A stretch of DNA of 33,994 nt from Saccoglossus kowalevskii (GCF_000003605.2 NW_003154742.1:151336-185329); one strand, 5' to 3'; shown: positions 24,401-33,701, numbered from the stretch's first letter. A program made the numbers and translations. The notes: generated by a model from the sequence alone, not told the origin.

Positions 24401-27400
24401 CAAAAATATGCTTACTCATTAAATGCCACATGCAGAGCCATGTTTGATACAAGTCCCATAAAACATGTGTAAAAAAAATTTGTTCATGTGCAATGACATT
24501 AAATATATTATGTTAATACTACCAATAATTAGGTAATAATTAAAGACTTACTGCATGCCATGATCAATCATATGAATAGTATTATGCCAAATATTCTGTG
24601 ACCAAACAGCCATGTCATCTACACCGCCAAGGAAGTAACTCTGGTATTGTTCCATCAAGAATGGTGATTTCTTTGAATACAGTGGGTACAACTGAAGTAA
24701 GAAGGAGTTAATATTAACATCAACAACATTAGAAAATGCTAATTAATTACTGATGACTGTGAGTCAACTGATGTGTTAAAGCAACACGTTCTTCAGTACT
24801 GAACGTGATTACCAAGTGAAGAATAGGCAGATAATGTAGAACATTTTAGAATCTCACCTCTCCAACTGCAATTCTTTCACCAAATCTGTGCACGAAGAAG
24901 ACTGCAGTAAACAGATCTAGTTGTGTTTTGGAAAGTTCATTGGTTCCCAAAAAAACATGTAGCGGTTTGTTTGTTTGTTTGTTTATGTATGTATAATTGT
25001 TTATATATTTATGTATTGTGTGTTATAGTTGCATTCCCATTTTAACAAATCTTTGAACAATATATTAGCCATCAAATGTTGAAATTATGGATGGGTAATA
25101 TGACTTTAACTGCAGAATTTGAATTTAAGCGAGTTTCTTGAATTAAGTTAGATTTGTAAACAATGTACAATTATATTGTTGGTATGTTTGTCTACAAGCC
25201 CTCCAGTACTCTCAAAATAAAATGTGCAGAAAAAATAGGGCAGGATATATTATTATATCATATTTTTATACTTGAACAGCATCATTTGAACACATTTTAT
25301 GCCATGTTCTGAGAGTGATATTTTAAAAATTTACAAAGTGGGAATGTAACTTTAAGGAAAACCATAGACCTTAGAAAACAGGGGGGACATGCAACTTCTG
25401 AGACAAAAGAAAATCCAGTTTCCTGTGTGCAAGTGGGTTATAATCTCCTGTATAGATAATCCCATTAATACATATACCTGTACATCTGCAACAGTTTTTA
25501 TTAGTTCTTTTATTTTTTTATACGTTTGATAATTTATGCTGTGCCAATATTCACATTTGTCAGTGTATAACGGTTATAAATATGATGAAAAATCCACTTG
25601 TTATAATGACACAAATTTTGACAGGTCATTGCTTACGTTTAGGCAGTTTTGTTTTCTTGTCGAGAAAACTGACCATTTTTATTTCCCTTTCCTGTTTTCA
25701 TAGTAGAATAAAAACTGTTAACTTTGCAATTTTTAGTTTCACTTGTATCAATTGAATGGACTTGGCTATTCAGTTTTAATCAAATGTAATTTTTCTGATT
25801 ATATTCTAACCACAAAGTTGGCTCATTTTGTGTAGCTACACCCTGGCAGCCATGTTTGGCTTATGGAACAGGAGAGGATGTAACAGTGGTGTTGACATAG
25901 CTTTATTGTCAGTTTCACTAAGGTGTTAATTGGGTAGAGGATTATAACTAAGGTTACATGAAAGGGATACCCACAGTAGCATGTCCCTGTTTTCTAAAGT
26001 CTGTAGGAAAACTTAGAAAGCTAAATGCAAATGATATTTTCAAAGAAAATACAAATAATCTGTTTGTGAATCAAGTGAATTAAAGGCCACGTTGTCAGTT
26101 TCAATGTAAGCATGTCTAATAAATAATTACCTTGCAAGAAACATCAAAGCTGCACATTCTTCTAATATAGTTGGAGTGATTACTTTCTTAGCATAGAAGT
26201 CTTGAAAAATTTCAATGAGATCTTGTACAGGGATGTACCTATATATGAACAGAAGGCATTGATGTAAATGTTATCAACACAGCCATCTTAGCATACTGAT
26301 GACCATGTGTTGTGTTAGTTACATAAAACTAGGATGAGTATGGAATCAAGCGGGGGGGGGGGGGGGCATTGTTATAATCATAAACCACACTGTTGTGAGT
26401 AGAATCATATAAACTATTTGGTTTCATGACAATTACAAGGTTCTAGCACTAACAAGGTAGTTATTTGTGAATGCATCTGAAACAGTTCCCACCTCACTCT
26501 GCCTTCCAAACCCACTGGCTTGAAAACTTCATTAATTTACATAAAAGCAACAAGTGAATGCTTTGTTATTTTCTAATCATTAATACTAATATAGTCATAT
26601 TTTGTTTCAACAGTTTGAGTGAAAAAGCAAGAGTAAAACTCAGTTTTCTACAGAGCTGTAATCACGTTCTCTTGAAAAACAAATACTAATTGTGAAAGTG
26701 CAAAAGTTTTGAAAAAAGTGTTGATAAATTCAAAATAAATTTAAATTACCATTCAGTTAGGGAATGAATATAATCCATATTGAACTCAAATAGTGCAGCA
26801 ATATCTCCTCCTGCAAAGAAACACCAAGAGTAAACAGCCACCTGACACAAGAGGGTGCACAAGCATAAACAACCACCTGTTCATGGCATTACAAAAACAA
26901 AGGAGTATATACAAGACGACACAAGAGGGCGCTACTGTGACTGAAGCTTTATGACAAGCACAATACATTTGTATGTGATGCAATTAAACTGAGCTAATTA
27001 TACATACGATAAACACAAATCAAATTGACTCTTCAAAAGACTAGGCAGTTGACAATAAAATACTAATTACTTCTCTTGGATCTCAGTATAAAATACAAAT
27101 CAGTTGATAAAAAACATTTTTGATAATTTCCAAATGAAGTAATTCTTACCTATATCACCAACATCATGAGCGTCTTCAAACGAGCCATAAAAATTCACCT
27201 TGAAGAAAAAAAGAATATTGTCCATATTGATAAAATAATCAATCTATTGTAGCTGAAATGATCACCAGAATTATTTACAAATGTATTAGCAAGCCCACCT
27301 AAGTTTCTGATAAAATATTCTTGAATTGGTCTGTGAGTGACATAACTACAGGAGTTTTTGCTATTTCCATAGAAACCTGATTTTGTATAAACAGAGTTTA

Positions 27401-30400
27401 TATGATTAATTCAATTTCATATAAAAAGCCAAATAATACAAATAAAAAGGATGATCCTTTCATAGATACAGTATTTTTCAGCAGCACTCACACATGTCGT
27501 GAATAATTAGAAAAACTTACATATAATTATGCATTCTTCTCAATCTTTTAACTCCTAAGTAGTCTTTCCAATGCTAATTTTTTTTCTTCCAAAAATTTGC
27601 AAATTTTTTTAAAAATTGTTTGGTTAATCTTGGTGCAAATGGAAACAGTTGAGTTAGTTTAATTTCTTCCACACAACCTGAATTTGGTTTTCACAGTTAA
27701 ATGTGTGTACATGAGTTACCTAATGTGTCTAATCTTAGCTTCACAAAATTTGAGTTCTCCAATTAAAATTGAAAATGGTCCCCATTTAGGGGTTAGCTAT
27801 TTCACTAACAAAAAAGACAATTTTATAGAAATGGTGATTTCATTCAAGAAATGTTGCCATTAGGAAATTTCAAAGTTCATAATTCCATTAAGGGGAAAAC
27901 ACTACCTTGCCCATTGTCTGTAGAAATCCTTGATCAATTCCCAAACTATGCCAGCTGACATCAGCAACATCATGGGAAACAAAGCCAAGTAAAAATACAA
28001 CTAGTTTTTCTGTTTCCTGAAAATAAAAGCAAGTTTCTGCATCAAAACCTGATTCTGAGGGTGTGTACATTATTTGATATACCAAATCAGCACATTTCCA
28101 CAAACAACAAAATGGCCATAGTTACAGGGACATTTAACGATTCCTTGACAGTCATTTACAAATTGTTGTAATTCTGAAAATAAAATAAATATAGCATGCT
28201 GAATAAAATTCTGATTAAAATCTGTTCAGTCTCTAATTTTTTTGCAGTTATTTTTTTTAACTGCCATTATTATATTTGTTTTTAATATCATCTACACCTA
28301 TATTGTTGGTGATGTTTATCATTTTTATCAGCCTTCAGATAAACAGCTATATCCAGTTTATAAAAATTATTAGTTTGTTTTTAAATTCAGAAAGTTGAAA
28401 TAAAAAAAATGTATGACACAATACTACACTTACTGGACTCCACGGCTTAGGATATTTTGTTCTGATGTAATTAACAGTGGCATTGATAAATTCAGACCAA
28501 TGGGTGTCTTCTGATACATCATGATATTTGCCTGTCAATATATGCAAATTTGAACACATGACAAACGTATATTCAGATCTACAATTCTGCTAATTTAAAG
28601 AAAACACACTAGGGTAAACTGGACAGAACGTGGGTACCTGAACTGTTCATCAGTAAACTACCATACCTAGTGGTAGCAAATTTAAGTTTGTACTTCCTGG
28701 CTGACATTTAGTAGGTCCTTCATTCAAATGCTAACAGTTTTTAAAACCAGCAAAAATACATTGACCCAAAACAACTGGCCATGATTTATTAAGATATACA
28801 ACAATGGGGGGATCTTGGTCAGCGTGGGCTATGTGTTTGATCAAATGTGCTTAATACATGCTCATTAAATTGTCATAATTCCATCACAAAGGAATACATG
28901 GTCGCATCCCTATCACGTAGTCTCAAACATGAAATATTGTTTTCATAGTTGACACAATTTATCACAGATATCAAGAATGCTATTCAGGAGTGACAGACTG
29001 TAAACCGTTTAATTTTCACTGCTAGAAATTGTTGCCACTGTGTTGTATCACTGACACTGTTGTATGACCTCCTGAACTGCATTCTTCACCACAAAATGGC
29101 CATCAGTTGGCCATTTTGAACTTGATCCGCCAAATAAAATTATGATCATCATGGTCAAACCAAATCCATTTCCAGAATATGGTGAAAATGTGTGATTTTG
29201 ATGCATTTTTGGTCTTAAAATAGCTGACATTCGGCAATCTTGAATTTGATAATGAAAAAATGCAAGTCCGATAAAATGCCATATGAGTGAGAAGTTTTAT
29301 TTTGTTCTCACCATATGACTGGATATGCATTATATGCATATAGATAATATACTTCAATTACCCAAGTAGGTTAATGCACTGCTCTCAATTTTGAACAAGC
29401 ATGCCCGTTATTAACAAACCACAGAGCACTTAAGGACCTTGCAAAAATGTTGCATCTGAATATGTCTTCTTCAGAGCATGAGGTGTTACTGGTGCTGAAC
29501 AACTAAGCAATAAGACTAAGGAAATGAGTCTTCTATGCATTCATAGAGTAAACACAGAAGCGTAATTTAGTTGAAAATATATTTCTGAATCCGTTTCCCA
29601 ATACCTAAAATGTGAACGAAAAAAAAACTTAAAACAGCTTAAGCTGATATTATGTTTACAATAAATAAAAAAAAAAAAAACAGTTGGTAGACAGTTTATT
29701 ATGTCATTGTTTACGACAATCTCCGGTTGTTGATAGAGATTTTCACAACTGCAATGTCATTTTCAGGGCCTGAACTGGCGCAAATTACTTGATCAAGAGC
29801 ATTTTTACCTTTAACTCGTGAATAGAATGTCTGCTATATAAATATTCAGGTTGAAAGTAATCCAACGATGTATAGCCAGAATTTTTTCTCATTCAAGCAA
29901 AAATAAATGTAATTTTCATCTATTTCGCTGACTATTAAATATGTATTGATAACTTGTAACACTTATAGCAGAAGTGCATGGTTTTATTGTAGTGAGCAAT
30001 ATTGTGATCAAAATAGGATTACTATAGAGGTTGCCTTGACAACTTGCTTTAATACACTCAAATAGAGCAAATATGGTATGTTCATGTTCTCACCCTGTAG
30101 ACAAATTGAATCATAGAAGGTATCTGGAAACGGATTACCAGCTTGAAAAGCATCCTGATGTTGATCAATCAACTATAAAAAATCAAAAGAAAAAGAAAAA
30201 AAATTATGAAATTATCCATAATCTAGTTCTTTCCAGCATCAACACAAATAATTTATGAAGATTAATACATGTATAAACGTATGATATATAATCCAGTGAT
30301 TTGATTGGTTCATATAAACAGTTTGACCCTTGACCTCACTAAGTTATGTTGCATTCAATTCTTACAAAATGTGAAAGGCTGCTGATAGAATTAGCCAACA

Positions 30401-32955
30401 ATTTACATAAAGTGTTGACAAATGTCCCTATAATCATTAATGAATTGATGGGTTCAAAAATGAATTAATTATTTAATCGCATGTTCAAATAAATATCCTA
30501 ATGATAGTTTTTTGCTGGCAAAACCTGGGTGAAATAACTGGAAATGCTTACAAGTAATGAATAGGATATCAAAATTATTGTGTGAGGCTTGTAATGAAAT
30601 ATGAAAATTATTATACCTTATAATATACATATATATATAAAATTACAAGGTCACTCGTTGGTCGCCATGACTGCCTCAACAGCAGATGATGATTTTGAAA
30701 TAGTTTAAAGTGCACTCTGGCTAATACACAGCATATAATATGTAAAATACCTGTCTATAGTCAGTACTGTCTGATTGGTGTATATAACATACCTGTCTAT
30801 AGTCAGTACTGTCTGAGTGGTGAATATAACATACCTGTCTATAGTCAGTACTGTCTGATTGGTGTATACATGTATAACATACCTGTCTATAGTCAGTACT
30901 GTCTGATTGGTGTATATAACATACCTGTCTATAGTCAGTACTGTCTGAGTGGTGTATATAACATACCTGTCTATAGTCAGTACTGTCTGATTGGTGAATA
31001 TAACATACATGTACCTGTCTATAGTCAGTACTGTCTGAGTGGTGTATATAACATACCTGTCTATAGTCAGTACTGTCTGAGTGGTGTATATAACATACCT
31101 GTCTATAGTCAGTACTGTCTGAGTGGTGTATATAACATACCTGTCTATAGTCAGTACTGTCTGAGTGGGGTATATAACATACCTGTCTATAGTCAGTACT
31201 GTCTGATTGGTGTATATAACATACCTGTCTATAGTCAGTACTGTCTGATTGGTGATATAACATACCTCTATAGTCAGTACTGTCTGATTGGTGTATATAA
31301 CATACCTGTCTATAGTCTGTACCATCGGAGTGGTGCTGAAAAAATGACGCTGCTCGATGTGCTGAAAAGAATAACCAGGAAATAGAAATTTAATGTATTA
31401 ATTGATGTAAAGCTGTTATATTTTTTTCATGATGTTATAACTACTGTTTTTGTAACCATGCTATCTCTACCTACTATTAAAATGTGAATTGACATGTGAT
31501 TAGACGCACAGACACCGAATGTTGTTACACTGTTTCCATGACACTTAAGGTAGAAGCCTAATCATAATTTTTGACAAAATTGGTCATAAATCGCATGACA
31601 ATGTTCATTAGTTTATTATGTACAATCATAAAGCTAGTTTCCCATGGTACTATGAAATAGCATTATTTTGTGTGTTACAGTTGGGCTTTTTGAGAAACGT
31701 GTCCTAATATTTCTTGAAAGTTGCTATTTTTAGAACTATTCCATAGAACACAATATTAAAGAAAAATTGTATTTTTGACACTTTTTAAAACCCAGATTTT
31801 TTAAATAATTCAGAACAACAAAAAGTACTCCATCATTAACAAAATGATTTTTTCAGCCAATGTCACCAGGTTTAGTTTTTGAGATATTGCATACCCGGTA
31901 ATATCTCTGCCATAGGAACCTGTGGTAAAATCGTTATAATAGTGTCAAAATGGCGACTTTCCACTAAAATACAACCATCAATTTCTCAAAAAAAAGGCTG
32001 GTGACCCCCAACTTTTTTCAGGTCAATATTCTTATATTGCCTTGGAGTACAATTTATTGCGAAATGAATAAATTCTGTTTTTTTTAATTTATGAGTAGGC
32101 ATCTATCTTAATGGTATATAAATTATGACGACTGCAAATTCATTGAGGTTCTTTCAATGATAACAACTTCCATAACATTTTCGTTGTAACAACTGTGTCT
32201 CTAACAATTAGAAGTATGTAAGTATATGCAAGACTAAAAAAAATTTTAAACAATAAAAAAGATTTCGATATTTTCTAAATATCATTTATTTTCACACTAA
32301 TTTTAATCATTTTTGGATTCAATTACAAAGTCTTCAAATGTTATCTTATGGCTAATTACATTATTGTTTAAATACATTCAGCAACGAAATCCAGATTTCG
32401 CCTTGTTATGTTTACAGACTATACAAGTGAAAATTCATTGTCTATATTTTAAAGGGCGGTGCTCGTCGTGCAGCGCGTGTTCGAATACCGCGTAAAAAAT
32501 AATGTATTTTACACGCGTTGAGTACGTCGCTATGGGTATCGAACAGAACACAGCGCTTGGATGGGGTGACTTGCGGGTTGTCAACATGGCCATCAGTAAG
32601 TTATCTGATCTACTTTATACTCAGAACTAATAAAATAGCCCATCGCTTGTGTTCAAACAATATTTAACCTAATCTTGTCAGCCTCGAGTACTTTTACGTG
32701 TATTCATTGACTTGACCACATAGAGTTATTAGTAAATCAAAACAGTCCCGTCTTATATAAATCATGTATCAGGTTCGACGACGTCACCAGGTAGCCCCGC
32801 CCTCCGCCTGCCCCTTCAGACTTCAACACTGGCCGTTGCGACTTACCAATTTCTGTGTGAGTGATACCTCCGCAACAATCATGACCAACTGTGCACAATG
32901 TTATGAACAACGTGACCACGTTCATGAAGCTCGTCAATAAAAAGCGGTAACTCAT
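9549..32955 (-). CDS. GPLD1: GPLD1-like glycosylphosphatidylinositol-specific phospholipase D, at least 24 exons
   Basis: Exons in order: 32955-32847, 31361-31306, 30172-30094, 28531-28434, 28016-27906, 27198-27150, 26810-26750, 26238-26131, 24885-24858, 24691-24552, 23773-23581, 21420-21305, 20925-20740, 20021-19911, 19683-19609, 15387-15234, 14370-14262, 13812-13625, 12535-12350, 12006-11947, 11742-11633, 11521-11495, 10361-10314, 9632-9549. They total ~828 codons; vertebrate GPLD1 is about 840. The protein has a signal peptide, a zinc-dependent phospholipase domain and FG-GAP beta-propeller repeats. The enzyme hydrolyses the inositol phosphate linkage of GPI anchors and is normally secreted. 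Phases agree at all junctions except 16/17 and 17/18. Exon 13 has a one-base frameshift and intron 12 has a GC donor, so the assembled copy cannot be read straight through. Identity is firm; integrity is not. Confidence 0.93.
10998..11203. mobile_element. MITE copy 1 (TACTGTAAAATACTTTAT family)
   Basis: The left end TACTGTAAAATACTTTAT is inverted at the right end (ATAGTACTTTACAGTA). The interior aligns with the copy at 14592-14803 (shared TTTATTTTCACT, TTTTTGA, GAGTAGATCGTAAAATAT and TATATTCAC blocks). No coding capacity. Confidence 0.75.
13198..13535. mobile_element. Dispersed MITE-like repeat, copy A
   Basis: It shares collinear blocks with 25025-25356: ATTAACTGCAGAAT..GAATTTAAGC, TTGATTTGTAAACAA, TATGTCTA, CAGGATAT, GAACATTTTATG and GAATGTAACTTTAA. 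Ends are weakly inverted repeats. Confidence 0.65.
14592..14803. mobile_element. MITE copy 2 (TACTGTAAAATACTTTAT family)
   Basis: Same family and orientation as 10998-11203, with ends TACTGTAAAATACTTTATTT and AAATAAAGTATTCCACAGTA forming terminal inverted repeats. It lies in GPLD1 between exons 16 and 17. Confidence 0.75.
15921..16077. other. Assembly gap (157 N)
   Basis: A run of N lies in GPLD1 intron 15, just outside the DIRS-like insertion. Reading frames drawn across it are meaningless. Confidence 0.99.
16241..16429. repeat. DIRS-like element, right inverted terminal repeat
   Basis: It starts TACCTACCATAGACT and runs to ATACCCTGATATTCACC. It pairs with 19290-19478 over its whole length. 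Its outer extension (about 16209-16240, TCCGAACCCGCCTATTCACA) is copied in reverse in the internal complementary region. Confidence 0.85.
16467..16553. repeat. Internal complementary region of the DIRS-like element
   Basis: The first half (16467-16512) is the reverse complement of the right outer end (16207-16254). The second half (16522-16553) is the reverse complement of the left outer end (19464-19495). The two are fused head to head, which is the circle-junction template described for DIRS1 replication. Confidence 0.8.
16990..17800 (-). pseudogene. DIRS-like tyrosine recombinase, broken
   Basis: The N-terminal part reads AAIVGYRLALSPTIEKAFGT and CPIIRRLFTAFYNQRPKPRT, then LTWKTVFLLALASGRRQSEL, which contains the first catalytic Arg region of DIRS-type recombinases. 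The C-terminal part reads RAHEVCAIANSLAQASDTPL, then, after a one-base frameshift, KHANVFINYYLKD, where the nucleophile Tyr is expected. The usual Arg of the second box (HxxR) is Cys here (HEVC). Several stops interrupt it, so it is not functional. Confidence 0.75.
17810..18700 (-). pseudogene. DIRS-like reverse transcriptase C-terminal part and RNase H-like domain, broken
   Basis: Minus-strand translation in shifting frames gives LRELMWIIGMMTSIRRVVPQ, then TLVTDASLQGCGTHLLDEQA, then HHLPGVRNSLADALSRRL with EWQIPLRVASRLFWLWDGP, then a YTFPPFSLVYRVPKK block and PLLLEMLVETPVVLPDLP. These match the DASxxGWG, HxPGxxNxxADxLSR and FPPF-L-R motifs of DIRS polyproteins. Stops replace expected codons, for example TAG at MA*FPLLL and TGA/TAG at AMP*WSSL. 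Confidence 0.75.
19290..19478. repeat. DIRS-like element, left inverted terminal repeat
   Basis: Reverse complement of the other arm, ending GTCTATGGTGGGTA. The outer extension ATTGAACGTAATGAATT (19479-19495) is copied in reverse at 16522-16539. Confidence 0.85.
20158..20401. mobile_element. piggyBac-like MITE with TTAA target duplications
   Basis: The 236-bp element (20162-20397) starts CTTTTTCACCACCAG and ends CTGGTGGTGAAAGGG, inverted relative to each other. TTAA flanks it at 20158-20161 and 20398-20401. A TTAA duplication and C/G-rich tips are typical of piggyBac-derived MITEs. It sits in GPLD1 intron 12-13 sequence and has no coding capacity. Confidence 0.75.
20740..20925 (-). pseudogene. 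GPLD1: GPLD1 exon 13 with a one-base frameshift
   Basis: After the FG-GAP motif LLIGAPGY the frame reaches ACG TAA near 20856-20861. Shifting by one base restores NNNYQQGRVYIVYGKVTG and the rest of the exon. The exon must enter in phase 2 (TG|G across the intron) and leave in phase 0, which needs 187 nt modulo 3, but it has 186. One base is therefore missing in the assembled sequence. This may be a sequencing or assembly error or a real null allele; it cannot be decided here. Confidence 0.8.
21303..21304 (-). promoter_or_regulatory. GPLD1: Non-canonical GC splice donor after GPLD1 exon 12
   Basis: Exon 12 ends ...CATCTTGGATG and the intron begins GCAAGT on the minus strand. Only this cut gives phase 2, which joins to exon 13 as TG|G (Trp) to read HLGWKIVTADINNDG, as in the family. 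A GT cut four bases later leads into a stop in exon 13. GC-AG introns are a known minority class with an otherwise strong donor consensus, as here. Confidence 0.75.
21480..21645. repeat. Degenerate tandem repeat with core ACCCACAATGCA (left block)
   Basis: Four or five units of roughly 36-40 bases share CCCACAATGCAGC followed by TTTCTCAATTGTAAG-like sequence. A matching block is at 23425-23515, beyond the Crypton-like relic. Confidence 0.65.
21665..21780. repeat. Palindromic repeat near the Crypton-like relic
   Basis: GTGACTGCATGATATTGGATTTATCAAA on the left is mirrored by AATAAATCCAATATCACACGGTCAC on the right, leaving a loop of roughly 45 bases. It may be an independent fold-back element or an element end. 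Confidence 0.6.
22171..23330 (-). pseudogene. Decayed Crypton-like tyrosine recombinase (DUF3504 type) in GPLD1 intron 11
   Basis: From about 23260 downward the minus strand reads, with stops between pieces, LPPHELEKKLAKLIFSFHKM, NTLWFRNTIHLGLRGDTEYY, then after a frameshift WGDIQLYIDSTIHIYLEFTE, FSINKIGTIMKKLATAA, QLVNTYSIISEMQHGQISGI and APIFGGPVSRGVFNVHI. This order (TVWFLNT-HFGLRG, WGD, EYLxFxERQ, GxNKLGxxMKxMA, INxYSxxSxxQQxxMS) is that of the DUF3504 recombinase family, which includes Cryptons and domesticated ZMYM/QRICH1 genes. The 252-residue open stretch (22171-22929) is its surviving C-terminal part. The NHSxRKT catalytic Arg block is not intact (NKPQSKETS). Non-functional. Confidence 0.68.
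23425..23515. repeat. Degenerate tandem repeat with core ACCCACAATGCA (right block)
   Basis: Three units (GTTACCCACAATGCAAAG, GTTACCCACAATAGAGC, TGTACCCACATTA) in the same orientation as the left block, suggesting one array split by insertion of the sequence between them. Confidence 0.6.
23581..32955 (-). CDS. GPLD1: GPLD1 N-terminal part: signal peptide and zinc-dependent phospholipase domain (exons 1-11)
   Basis: The first ATG (32955) gives a hydrophobic leader, FMNVVTLFITLCTVG, then CCGGITHTEI + AHRAASFFQHH across exons 1-2, the mature N-terminus typical of GPLD1. Exon 3 encodes DQHQDAFQAGNPFPDTFYDS. Exon 4 encodes YHDVSEDTHWSEFINATVNY. Exon 5 encodes LLGFVSHDVADVSWHSLG. Exons 6-7 encode GSFEDAHDVGDIGGDIAALF. 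Exon 8 opens with WYIPVQDLIEIFQDFY. The His and Asp residues in these blocks match the expected metal ligands of the zinc-dependent phospholipase C/D fold. Exon 9 is only 28 nt (RFGERIAVGE). Exon 10 carries SKKSPFLMEQYQSYFLGGVD. Exon 11 is the linker to the propeller. All eleven exons join in consistent phase with no internal stop. Confidence 0.92.
24965..24990. repeat. (TTTG)n microsatellite
   Basis: Short run TTTGTTTGTTTGTTTG in GPLD1 intron 8. Confidence 0.85.
25025..25356. mobile_element. Dispersed MITE-like repeat, copy B
   Basis: Begins TATAGTTGCATTCCCATTTT and ends TGGGAATGTAACTTTAAG, which are inverted repeats of each other. Homologous to 13198-13535 in the same orientation. It directly abuts another inverted-repeat element at 25365. 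Confidence 0.7.
25365..26004. mobile_element. Non-autonomous DNA transposon, about 640 bp
   Basis: The left end AGACCTTAGAAAACAGGG..GGACATGC and the right end GCATGTCCCTGTTTTCTAAAGTCT are terminal inverted repeats of about 28 bases. No open frame of note inside. It lies in GPLD1 intron 8. Confidence 0.72.
26352..26366. repeat. Poly-G tract, 15 bases
   Basis: An uninterrupted G run in GPLD1 intron 7; its length is likely uncertain in any assembly. Confidence 0.85.
28532..30093. other. GPLD1 intron 3, no gene recognised
   Basis: 1.56 kb, AT-rich. Around 29100-29260 there are phrases such as TTGGCCATTTTGAACTTGAT and TTCGGCAATCTTGAATTTGA that look like diverged units of a repeat. Frames there carry no recognisable domain. 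Confidence 0.45.
30747..31305 (-). repeat. 42-bp minisatellite of about 13 units copying GPLD1 exon 2 3' end plus its splice donor
   Basis: On the minus strand each unit reads CACCACTCAGACAGTACTGA then CTATAGACAG|GTATGTTATATA. This matches the exon 2 end (HHSDGTDYRQ) and its GTATGT donor. Variant units differ in length by +6, +6 and -3 bases, so the GPLD1 frame stays open from exon 2 through all units to a stop near 30721, giving repeats of about 14 residues (VCYIHHSDSTDYRQ). Nearly every unit keeps a usable GTATGT donor. The plus strand and one other minus frame are also open, which is a by-product of a unit divisible by three. Confidence 0.9.
31306..31361 (-). CDS. GPLD1: GPLD1 exon 2, source of the adjacent minisatellite
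   Basis: This 56-nt exon encodes HRAASFFQHHSDGTDYRQ and ends CAG|GTATGT. It joins exon 1 in phase 1 and exon 3 in phase 0. Its last ~30 nt plus the donor and first intron bases are what the 42-bp array at 30747-31305 repeats; the exon itself forms the terminal, slightly diverged unit. Confidence 0.88.
31385..32440. other. GPLD1 intron 1, 3' two-thirds, no gene recognised
   Basis: AT-rich non-coding sequence with homopolymer runs. Nothing supported apart from the exon 2 acceptor (TTCTTTTCAG, minus strand, ending at 31362). Confidence 0.45.
32450..32595 (+). other. Candidate upstream first exon of the TIR gene
   Basis: This stretch is CpG-rich, unlike its surroundings. It contains an ATG (32586) in a reasonable context, followed after ten bases by GTAAGT (ATGGCCATCA|GTAAGT). 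Joining to the CTAAAG acceptor at 33181-33185 would keep the frame and read M-A-I-K-K-M-A-S-H, extending the TIR protein by five residues. It lies antisense within GPLD1 intron 1. Inference only. Confidence 0.35.
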
Positions 32956-33190
32956 CTTCCAAGCTGTTGTTGATAACTTTGTTTGTTCCCCTAGGCAAGC
33001 GACAGTTATTACTTGGATTTTTCAGATGTTTTCGTGTATAGCAATTTGCTAAAATAAATAAGTTCAGAGTTGTATTGGTTAATTTCAAATATGACATTTA
33101 ACTAATAATCTAATGCTAGTTATTGACAGTTAACAAACATTTTCTTTAATTCCTTTTTATCACCATGATGAGGGGTCTTCTAAAGAAAAA
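32956..33190. promoter_or_regulatory. Head-to-head intergenic region of GPLD1 and the TIR gene
   Basis: 235 bases separate the two start codons, which point away from each other. The region must hold 5' leader and possibly promoter sequence for at least one gene. No TATA box or strong motif is evident. Confidence 0.5.
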
Positions 33191-33701
33191 ATGGCGTCCC
33201 ACCAGGTTCTTCACGAAGGCGACGACGCTCCAGATTTTTTCGTCACCGGTGATCCTGCAGAACACATCTCAAAATGGATCGATGAAATTACAACACATAT
33301 GGAAAATAATTTCCGTGTGGTTGGTGCTTTTGGTGACCGGGATTTTATCGGAGGACCGCCAATACTAGTTCAGATAACGGAATTCATAGACACATGTAAA
33401 CGAACCATAGTGGTATTCGACGGACGCAGCCGATGGGCAAACTACGCCGCGCAAATGGTCATACATCGAATGTTCCAGGAGAACGCTGAGAAATGTAACG
33501 AACGTCTTATCATCGTTTTACGAAACAAAGAAGCTGCAAAACAAGTGCCAACATTTCTGCGAAACAACCACACACTCAACGCGGATGCGAAGGATTTCTA
33601 CAATAAGTTGTTCTACAGTGTCAAAGGTTACAGCTCGAAAGAAAGGTATAACCTAAACAAACAGAACGAAATTTTACCAAAGCAAGAAACAGAAAACCCC
33701 G
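33191..33701 (+). CDS. Divergent TIR-domain protein, first exon (gene continues past the window)
   Basis: 170 codons from ATG 33191 to a GTGAGT donor at 33702, ending in phase 1. The TIR fold is suggested by APDFFVTG (strand A, residues 13-20), amphipathic KWIDEITTHMENNFRVVG, the box-2-like GDRDFIGG (48-55), KRTIVVFDGRSRW (70-82, the SxxW region) and ERLIIVLRNKE (104-114), then a low-complexity tail. The Glu that follows the Trp in canonical TIRs and acts in NADase TIRs is not evident (WANYAAQM). A cytoplasmic adaptor-like signalling role is likely. No signal peptide or membrane segment in this exon. No downstream exon can be assigned. Confidence 0.75.

Noticed and set aside
24231-24452. 73-residue minus-strand frame between GPLD1 exons 11 and 10
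   Set aside because: It lies in an intron, has no recognised domain, and length is within chance expectation.
30705-31385. Long repetitive open frames on both strands (up to 206 residues), and a CRISPR-like look
   Set aside because: They result from a 42-bp unit, divisible by three, without stops in several frames. There are no unique spacers between repeats and the setting is a metazoan intron, so it is neither a CRISPR array nor an independent gene.
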